NCBI GenBank assembly: GCA_937974175.1
Contig: CALJIG010000099.1
Span: forward strand, 1 to 10,219
Reading direction: 5' to 3'
Origin: an uncultured Ignavibacteria bacterium
GTDB lineage: Bacteria; Bacteroidota; Ignavibacteria; Tepidaquicellales; Tepidaquicellaceae
Length of the DNA stretch: 10,219 nucleotides
The notes under the pieces are model-generated. The model saw only the letters and a program-made list of their open reading frames with translations. It searched no databases and was not told where the DNA came from. Shown one piece after another: positions 6,001 through 10,219 of the stretch (positions within the stretch are counted from its first letter, which is position 1; every line of letters begins with the position of its first letter). The position numbers and the translations under genes are program-made.

Positions 6001-7829
6001 GTATCCTTGCCGGTTTTGTGACCACAAGCGCAGTAAACGGTACAATCTCAAGAAATAAAATTTCTAATATAGCAAATACAAGTGCTTCAGGATATGGCTC
6101 ACACGGAATTCAGGTTGCAGCAGGTGCAGCATGCAATATTACCGTTTACGATAATGTTATTACAGGCATTTTAGGTTCAGGTGATAATATAACTACAGGA
6201 CTTTGTATATACAATCCGTCAGGTATTTTAGTAACACCAACTTCTACTCCAACAGGAACAACAGGAGTTTCTATCTACAATAATTCAATCTATATGTCAG
6301 GCATTAACGCTGCATATTCTCCTTCATCAGGATGGACAGGTTCTGCCTGTGTAATGGTTGATACTTTATCAGGTAATATTGATATGAGAAACAATGCAAT
6401 GAGAAATGATGCTACCGGTTTAGCCGCAACATACACACCATACGCAATATTTGTAAGAGGCGCAGGCTCACCGTTCACATCTTTGAACTACAATGTATAT
6501 TATGAAAATACCGGAGCTCCGTCACAATTATTCGGAAGATATAACTCAGTAAACTTTGTTGATTATACTTCATGGGCAGCTTCAGGTGTAGGAGAAGGAA
6601 GTTCTTCTGCTTACGCTGACCCGGGATTTACATCTCTTTCAGATTTAGCTATTGATGCATCAAGCCCGTTGGCATGGAATGTAAACGGTATGGGTACACC
6701 TATTTCAACCGTAGCAGTAGATTTCAACGGAGCATCAAGAAGCACTACTGTAGCAACAGGTTCCACAGATATCGGAGCTTATAATGTAACTCCTGCAACA
6801 GCTCCTCCAACTGCAACAGCTTCAGCAGCACCGGCAGTTAACACAACAACAACTTATACACTGAACGGCAGAACAATCGGTTCATTAGCATGGGGACCGG
6901 GCGGAACGCCTCCTACATCAATGGATGTTACTTTCTATGCCGGAACAAATCCTCCGGGCGCAGGTGCATTCCCTGTCGGTAACGGTTACTGGGTATTTAC
7001 AGCAACAGGCGGTTCAGGTTACTCATACGATATCACAATCAACTATGATGATGCACAGTTAGGAACAGTTTCACCTGAATCTGATTTAAGACTTGCAAAA
7101 TCAGATGACGGCGGCGCACTGTATACACCTTACTTAGTTGCAGGTACGGGCGCAGGCGAATATGAACTTAATACAACTGCCAATACAATTAAAGTATACG
7201 GCTTAACATCATTCTCTACATTTGCAGTAACAGATAATGATAATCCGTTACCTGTTGAGCTTTCTTCATTCACTTCATCTATCGATAAGAGAAAAGTAAC
7301 TCTTAACTGGTCAACAGCTACAGAGCAAAACAATTCAGGATTCGATATTGAAAGAAAATCAATCGGAGCAGGAAACTCATGGAGCAAAGTAGGTAATGTA
7401 GCAGGCGCAGGAAACTCAAATGCGACTGTAAGCTACAACTTTGTTGATAACAATGTTAACACCGGAAAATATAATTACAGACTGAAACAAATCGATTTCA
7501 ACGGTAACTTCAAATACTATGATTTATCAGCTGAAGTTATTGTAGGCGTACCAAGTAAATTTGAAATTTCACAAAACTATCCGAATCCGTTCAATCCTTC
7601 AACAAAGATCAATTTCGACTTGCCGTTCGACAGCAAAGTACAAATTAAGATCTTCGATATGACAGGAAAAGAAATGGCACAGATAGTAAATGAATCAAGA
7701 GCTGCAGGCTATTACACAGTTCAGTTCAACGCTTCAGCACTTTCAAGCGGAATTTACTTCTACCAGATAAATGCTACTGGCGGAAGCCAGTCATTTGTGA
7801 AAACAATGAAGATGGTACTAGTAAAATAA
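3057..7829 (+). CDS. Large secreted protein with two parallel beta-helix modules and a T9SS CTD
   Basis: This 1590-aa cargo protein starts at ATG 3057, which opens a clean signal peptide (MAKPFKTL, hydrophobic core, SVFAQ, residues 1-26). An in-frame TTG at 2973 would add 28 residues in front of the signal peptide and lies in the P2 hairpin of element copy 3, so I reject it. Residues 37-508 and 764-1243 are two right-handed beta-helix modules. Each opens with G-x-YAT-(I/V)-xAA(I/L), has GSNT followed by R-D/S-M, carries Asn-rich NNTV-type rungs, and ends in DIG. Residues 510-655 look like an FN3-type domain; 670-760 are a Lys/Glu-rich linker. Residues 1260-1395 are a beta-sandwich, 1400-1496 FN3-like, and 1498-1590 the T9SS CTD (QNYPNPFNP at 1506-1514, LVK end). 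Beta-helices of this kind usually bind or cleave polysaccharides or serve as stalks. I see no identifiable active site. Confidence 0.92.
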   Translation: MAKPFKTLAVLAVLFVLFCTQSVFAQLTGTKTIGGGGDYATIEAAITDLNTLGTADPGVTFLIADGYYTPAASLNITTTTGSATAPIEFRPAPGATVQVDVLGGATGPAWGLADGVDFVTINGSNTGSGTDRSMKVYNISAGSNIGLKGFGQNVSCTFKNVITRTGATTTTNWNATACRGIDVFYTTTESNNFVVDNCQVSNAGIGIRVEGNSTTPLLFGIIIRNNTVDSCGVQGIHNIYNIGAQIYNNTVSCQLGTGTTTIGINVFTANAGNFRVYNNTVFNVKSSSTSTSTTAFIAGIQVASTSTANSRAGSVFNNFVYDINYTAATGTAPVAGIWFAAASANTAPDTCVYNTVNLTGSNAANRVSYAFAFGSTTTTNKLFVRNNIFSNTMTSGTAISAGMFKGATGTTMNSNYNDIYVGSTSATKLTGRIVAVAYETMAQWRTGSGGDANSFSENPPFTSATNLHIPDGTGTQLESGGVVVPTTNFDIDNVTRNASTPDIGGDEFNGVAVDLTGPAISYTNITNTSSSANRTLTDFATITDLTGVNTTSGTKPRIYYKKSTDANAFVGNTSGDNGWKWVEATDAASPFDFTIDYSLIFGGSVTGGDLVNYFVVAQDIVSTPNVSANPSGGFVGTTVAAISSAPATPNSYNITAPPLSGDYTVGLALFRPVSGGNFYLETRTRKVMREVPMQSDNSPVKGTESNAKELTAYPVLEKGKTMMQEVEETYSVPMLDGKEYTGSLYHEFTAKEKRDLNIADNMAGVYATVTAALADASLRGISGATRFLLTDVSYLEAGSMTIPAIAGVSAVNTLTIKPQTGVTTQIAVNSTSPVFISNSDYIIWDGSNTLGGTTRDMTILNNGVTAGSSGGVFTGSSVAVNYNVVKNCILKNSGSTIAYGVVFNSGSNNTATNNVVTKANLGIQAQGSLGQGSNVTIDQNVIGDAVDRIGNKGIVVYATNGFTITQNTVSEINNALAANCDGILAGFVTTSAVNGTISRNKISNIANTSASGYGSHGIQVAAGAACNITVYDNVITGILGSGDNITTGLCIYNPSGILVTPTSTPTGTTGVSIYNNSIYMSGINAAYSPSSGWTGSACVMVDTLSGNIDMRNNAMRNDATGLAATYTPYAIFVRGAGSPFTSLNYNVYYENTGAPSQLFGRYNSVNFVDYTSWAASGVGEGSSSAYADPGFTSLSDLAIDASSPLAWNVNGMGTPISTVAVDFNGASRSTTVATGSTDIGAYNVTPATAPPTATASAAPAVNTTTTYTLNGRTIGSLAWGPGGTPPTSMDVTFYAGTNPPGAGAFPVGNGYWVFTATGGSGYSYDITINYDDAQLGTVSPESDLRLAKSDDGGALYTPYLVAGTGAGEYELNTTANTIKVYGLTSFSTFAVTDNDNPLPVELSSFTSSIDKRKVTLNWSTATEQNNSGFDIERKSIGAGNSWSKVGNVAGAGNSNATVSYNFVDNNVNTGKYNYRLKQIDFNGNFKYYDLSAEVIVGVPSKFEISQNYPNPFNPSTKINFDLPFDSKVQIKIFDMTGKEMAQIVNESRAAGYYTVQFNASALSSGIYFYQINATGGSQSFVKTMKMVLVK

Positions 7830-7832
7830 TTT

Positions 7833-7860
7833 AGAATTCAGAATGTAAAATTCAGAATTT
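7833..7860. repeat. Heptamer array, left side of the second terminator
   Basis: Four 7-base units in register: AGAATTC, AGAATGT, AAAATTC, AGAATTT. The array starts four bases after the stop codon. The part 7833-7849 is complementary to 7960-7982 on the other side of the terminator. Confidence 0.7.
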
Positions 7861-7862
7861 TC

Positions 7863-7900
7863 AAACTCCTGTTGGCGCAAGCCGGCAGGAGTTTTTTTTT
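7863..7900 (+). terminator. Intrinsic terminator of the second gene
   Basis: The arms 7863-7876 (AAACTCCTGTTGGC) and 7881-7894 pair over 14 bp, with two G-U wobbles, around a GCAA (GNRA) tetraloop. A run of nine T follows (7892-7900). It lies 34 bases after the stop codon, a layout almost the same as at the first gene. The opposite strand offers only three T after the stem. Confidence 0.94.
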
Positions 7901-7959
7901 ATTATATTACTAATGTAATTCTAAACCTGTATTAAATTTATTTATTTTTTTTAACCATA

Positions 7960-7982
7960 TTTACATTCTGCTTCTGAATTCT
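7960..7982. repeat. Inverted partner of the heptamer array, right side of the second terminator
   Basis: TTTACATTC (7960-7968) and TTCTGAATTCT (7972-7982) are the reverse complement of 7833-7849, apart from a 6-base insertion that would bulge out. With the left array this gives about 17 bp of stem below the terminator. Further similar units (TGCATTC) run on to about 7989. Confidence 0.65.
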
Positions 7983-8055
7983 GCATTCCGACGGATTCTA
8001 CCCAAAATTTACCTATCTCTTTAATAAATTAGCATCTAAGTTTACAATACACGCC

Positions 8056-8071
8056 AAGAGAACGTTCTTTT
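8056..8071. promoter_or_regulatory. Near-perfect palindrome upstream of the third gene
   Basis: The perfect 10-base palindrome AGAACGTTCT (8059-8068) extends to 16 bases with one G/T exception. It lies 27 bases before the ATG at 8099, a typical place for a dimeric regulator's operator. No regulator is encoded nearby, so this is a candidate only. Confidence 0.35.
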
Positions 8072-8083
8072 CATTCATAAAAT

Positions 8084-8091
8084 TACATTTG
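8084..8091 (+). promoter_or_regulatory. Exact TAnnTTTG match just before the third gene
   Basis: TACATTTG is a full match to the Bacteroidota -7 consensus and ends seven bases before the ATG. If real, transcription would start at or next to the ATG, giving a leaderless mRNA. No -33 TTTG box is seen, so a chance match is possible. Confidence 0.3.
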
Positions 8092-8098
8092 AAAAGCT

Positions 8099-10198
8099 AT
8101 GAGAACTATCTATATTATTCTCGCATTATTTATATTTTCCGGTTATTCCTTTTCGCAAAACGGATGGGTTTCTGTTAATCCTTCCGCAGCATCCCTTGAT
8201 TTAAATAACTTTAATTTTCTAAATTCTAATACAGGTTGGGCTTGCGGACGCGGCGGAACAATTTTAAAGACATCAAACGCAGGTGTAAACTGGGTAAGCC
8301 AGAATTATGACAGTCAAACCGGCTTGGATAAAATTTTCTTTTCCGATGAAATGCACGGATGGGCTGCAGGCTCCCTGGGAAAAATTCTTAAAACTACAAA
8401 TGGCGGAATAAACTGGCAGCTTCTATCTTACGGCTCTAAAAACGAAGTAGTCAGTATTTATTTTTTAAATTCAAATACAGGATTTATAGGAAACATCTAC
8501 GACTCCCTTTTTATAACTACTAATGCAGGACTTAGCTGGAGTTTAAATTTGAAAACAGGCTTTACATCTATATATGACTTAAAATTTTTTGACAGCAATA
8601 CAGGCATTGCTTACGGCTCTTCAAACAATCATTATAAAACTACAAACTGCGGACTGAACTGGACGCCAATTCCTGCAAGCCAGTTTAGCCAGACTTTCAG
8701 TTCAGAATATTTAAACGAAAATACGGGATGGGTAAGTACTTCAAATGCAATCTGGCGAACTACAAATTCCGGACTCAACTGGGTTCAGCAATTCACAGGC
8801 TCAGGAATAAATCAGCTTTCATTCATAAACGGGCAGACAGGATATTCAGGCAATCAAAATGGAAAATTATATAAGACAACTAACGGCGGACTTAACTGGA
8901 ACATTCTGAATCCGGCTGTTACAAATATAATCCGCAGGATGAAGTTTACAGACAGCAATACAGGATTTATTTTAAACGGATACGGCCGAATTTTAAAGAC
9001 TACAGATAGCGGACTGAACTGGACTCCTTATGTTATCTCCTTCATTGATAAAGAACTTATTACGAGTAAATTTTTTCCCTCAGGAACAGGATATGCAGGG
9101 GGATATGGAGCTCTTTTAAAAACAACAAATGGCGGAGAAAATTTTTCTTCACTAATTGACAGAAGCTACAATGTTTTTGGAATGCATTTTTTTAATGAAG
9201 CAACCGGATGGATTTGCGGAGGTAACGGTCTATTATTAAAAACTACAAACGGCGGCTCAGAATGGAAACATACTTCAATCAATGAACCCAATGCTTATTT
9301 CTACTCTATTTATTTTTTAAATGAATTGACGGGATTTGTAGCAGGCTCGAAAAATACAAATCCATCTATTTTTTATAAAACGACTAACGGAGGTGAAAGC
9401 TGGATAAGCTATAATACCAATGCACCGTTCGCTATTACAAGTGTTTGGTTTACAAATTCTATGGTTGGTCTTATTTCAGGATACGGAACCGGGGCAACTT
9501 ATTTAAGAACTACAAACGGCGGAGTAAACTGGTCTGCGCCTATATTGAATCAGGGTGTTGAAAAAAGTCTCTTCTTTATTAACGAACAAACAGGCTGGGC
9601 AGGAACATATAATAGAGTTGTAAAGACTACTAATGGCGGAGTAAACTGGTTTTCATCTCTTCAGATTTCCTTTAACTCCATTAAGTCGGTACATTTTGTA
9701 AATGAACTTACAGGATGGTGCAGCGGTTCAGGGGGAGTGATTTACAGAACATCTGACGGCGGCACAACATGGACAAATCAATCCTTTGTATATATAAATG
9801 AACTCAATAGTATTAATTTTGTGAATGCCGCAACAGGTTTTGCCGTAGGCACTGACGGCACAATTTTAAAAACCACGAACGGAGGTCTATCTTTTGTAAA
9901 TGGAAGCACAGGTAAAATTCCAATCTATTATTCTTTAAGACAAAATTATCCCAACCCGTTCAATCCAACTACAAAAATAAATTACGAATTACCAATTACG
10001 AATTACGTCTCTATAAAAGTTTATGATGCATTAGGAAATGAAGTGCAAACTTTGGTTAACGAAAAACAAAATGCAGGAAGCTACTCAGTTGATTTCAATG
10101 CATCATTATACGGTTCTGGCCTTCCCAGCGGGATTTATTTTTATAAACTCGTTACTGAAAAATTTTCAGAGACGAAGAAAATGATTTTAATAAAGTAA
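8099..10198 (+). CDS. Secreted Ycf48/BNR-type beta-propeller protein with T9SS CTD
   Basis: This 699-aa protein starts with a signal peptide (residues 1-20, MRTIYIILALFIFSGYSFSQ). Residues 21 to about 602 are 14 propeller repeats of roughly 40-45 residues. Each pairs an xxTGWxxG-type strand (for example SNTGWACG, EATGWICG) with a GxILKTTNGGxNW-type strand; all 14 of the latter can be counted. This is the Ycf48-like, BNR/sialidase-related repeat. No sialidase catalytic site or Arg triad is evident, so a scaffold or binding role is likelier than an enzyme. Residues 610-699 are a T9SS CTD (QNYPNPFNP at 615-623, IKVYDALGNEVQTLV, ending KKMILIK). It is of another subtype from the CTDs of the two upstream genes and lacks their FN3-like domain. 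The ATG is the only start that gives a full signal peptide. No terminator follows, so it may be cotranscribed with the next gene. Confidence 0.92.
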   Translation: MRTIYIILALFIFSGYSFSQNGWVSVNPSAASLDLNNFNFLNSNTGWACGRGGTILKTSNAGVNWVSQNYDSQTGLDKIFFSDEMHGWAAGSLGKILKTTNGGINWQLLSYGSKNEVVSIYFLNSNTGFIGNIYDSLFITTNAGLSWSLNLKTGFTSIYDLKFFDSNTGIAYGSSNNHYKTTNCGLNWTPIPASQFSQTFSSEYLNENTGWVSTSNAIWRTTNSGLNWVQQFTGSGINQLSFINGQTGYSGNQNGKLYKTTNGGLNWNILNPAVTNIIRRMKFTDSNTGFILNGYGRILKTTDSGLNWTPYVISFIDKELITSKFFPSGTGYAGGYGALLKTTNGGENFSSLIDRSYNVFGMHFFNEATGWICGGNGLLLKTTNGGSEWKHTSINEPNAYFYSIYFLNELTGFVAGSKNTNPSIFYKTTNGGESWISYNTNAPFAITSVWFTNSMVGLISGYGTGATYLRTTNGGVNWSAPILNQGVEKSLFFINEQTGWAGTYNRVVKTTNGGVNWFSSLQISFNSIKSVHFVNELTGWCSGSGGVIYRTSDGGTTWTNQSFVYINELNSINFVNAATGFAVGTDGTILKTTNGGLSFVNGSTGKIPIYYSLRQNYPNPFNPTTKINYELPITNYVSIKVYDALGNEVQTLVNEKQNAGSYSVDFNASLYGSGLPSGIYFYKLVTEKFSETKKMILIK
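9981..10008 (+). repeat. Heptamer array inside the coding region of the third gene
   Basis: Four 7-base units in register: ATTACGA, ATTACCA, ATTACGA, ATTACGT. They encode the NYELPITNYV part of the CTD, just after YPNPFNPTTKI. Compared with the CTD of the first gene (NYDLPFDSKV) the length is unchanged. The units resemble the intergenic heptamers near 2207-2328. Confidence 0.75.
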
Positions 10199-10209
10199 AA
10201 AAAATAGTT

Positions 10210-10219
10210 ATGAGAAAAT
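10210..10219 (+). CDS. Possible start of a further gene, cut off by the window end
   Basis: An ATG 11 bases after the stop of the third gene begins MRK, the usual opening of a signal peptide. Only three codons and one base are visible. The short gap without a terminator would fit an operon with the third gene. Confidence 0.35.

Noticed and set aside
7130..7387. Antisense ORF inside the second gene, similar to one at 1538-1807 in the first
   Set aside because: The two are alike only because the sense strands encode the duplicated FN3-like cassette. They have no start context, signal or family support.

Overview
The window reads as a low-GC chromosome segment from a Bacteroidota/Chlorobiota-type (FCB group) bacterium, most likely of the Ignavibacteria or a close relative. 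The main pointers are three large secreted proteins that all end in a type IX secretion (T9SS) C-terminal domain with the YPNPFNP motif, A/T-rich leaders instead of clear Shine-Dalgarno sites, and a CTD segment reading ELPITNYVS, a wording I recall from Ignavibacteria. This placement is from family knowledge, not from a search.

Layout: all three genes lie on the + strand. (1) 78-2213 encodes a 711-aa protein with a signal peptide, a choice-of-anchor J-like jelly roll, a CARDB-like domain, a Rossmann-like domain of unknown function, an FN3-like domain and a T9SS CTD. (2) 3057-7829 encodes a 1590-aa protein with two tandem parallel beta-helix modules, then a beta-sandwich, an FN3-like domain and a T9SS CTD nearly the same as that of gene 1. 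(3) 8099-10198 encodes a 699-aa protein with 14 Ycf48/BNR-type propeller repeats and a T9SS CTD of another subtype. A possible next gene starts 11 bases later and runs off the window. No T9SS machinery, tRNA, rRNA, CRISPR array or transposase is visible.

The non-coding DNA is the more unusual part. Genes 1 and 2 each end in a strong intrinsic terminator with a GNRA tetraloop, and each terminator sits between 7-bp-period repeat arrays in opposite orientation that can pair with each other. The same kind of heptamer array also lies in frame inside the CTD of gene 3. Between genes 1 and 2 is an 843-bp very AT-rich stretch (2214-3056). It holds three copies, spaced 210 and 203 bp, of a roughly 100-bp element: a conserved CCTCTAAG hairpin, a second hairpin whose sequence differs in each copy while its pairing is kept, and a TAnnTTT-containing tail. 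The third copy leads directly into gene 2.

Functionally, the three proteins look like exported, surface-attached or released repeat proteins (adhesion, polysaccharide binding or structural roles). Nothing in the sequence sets a substrate. Genes 1 and 2 look like separate transcription units; gene 3 may run into the next gene because no terminator follows it.
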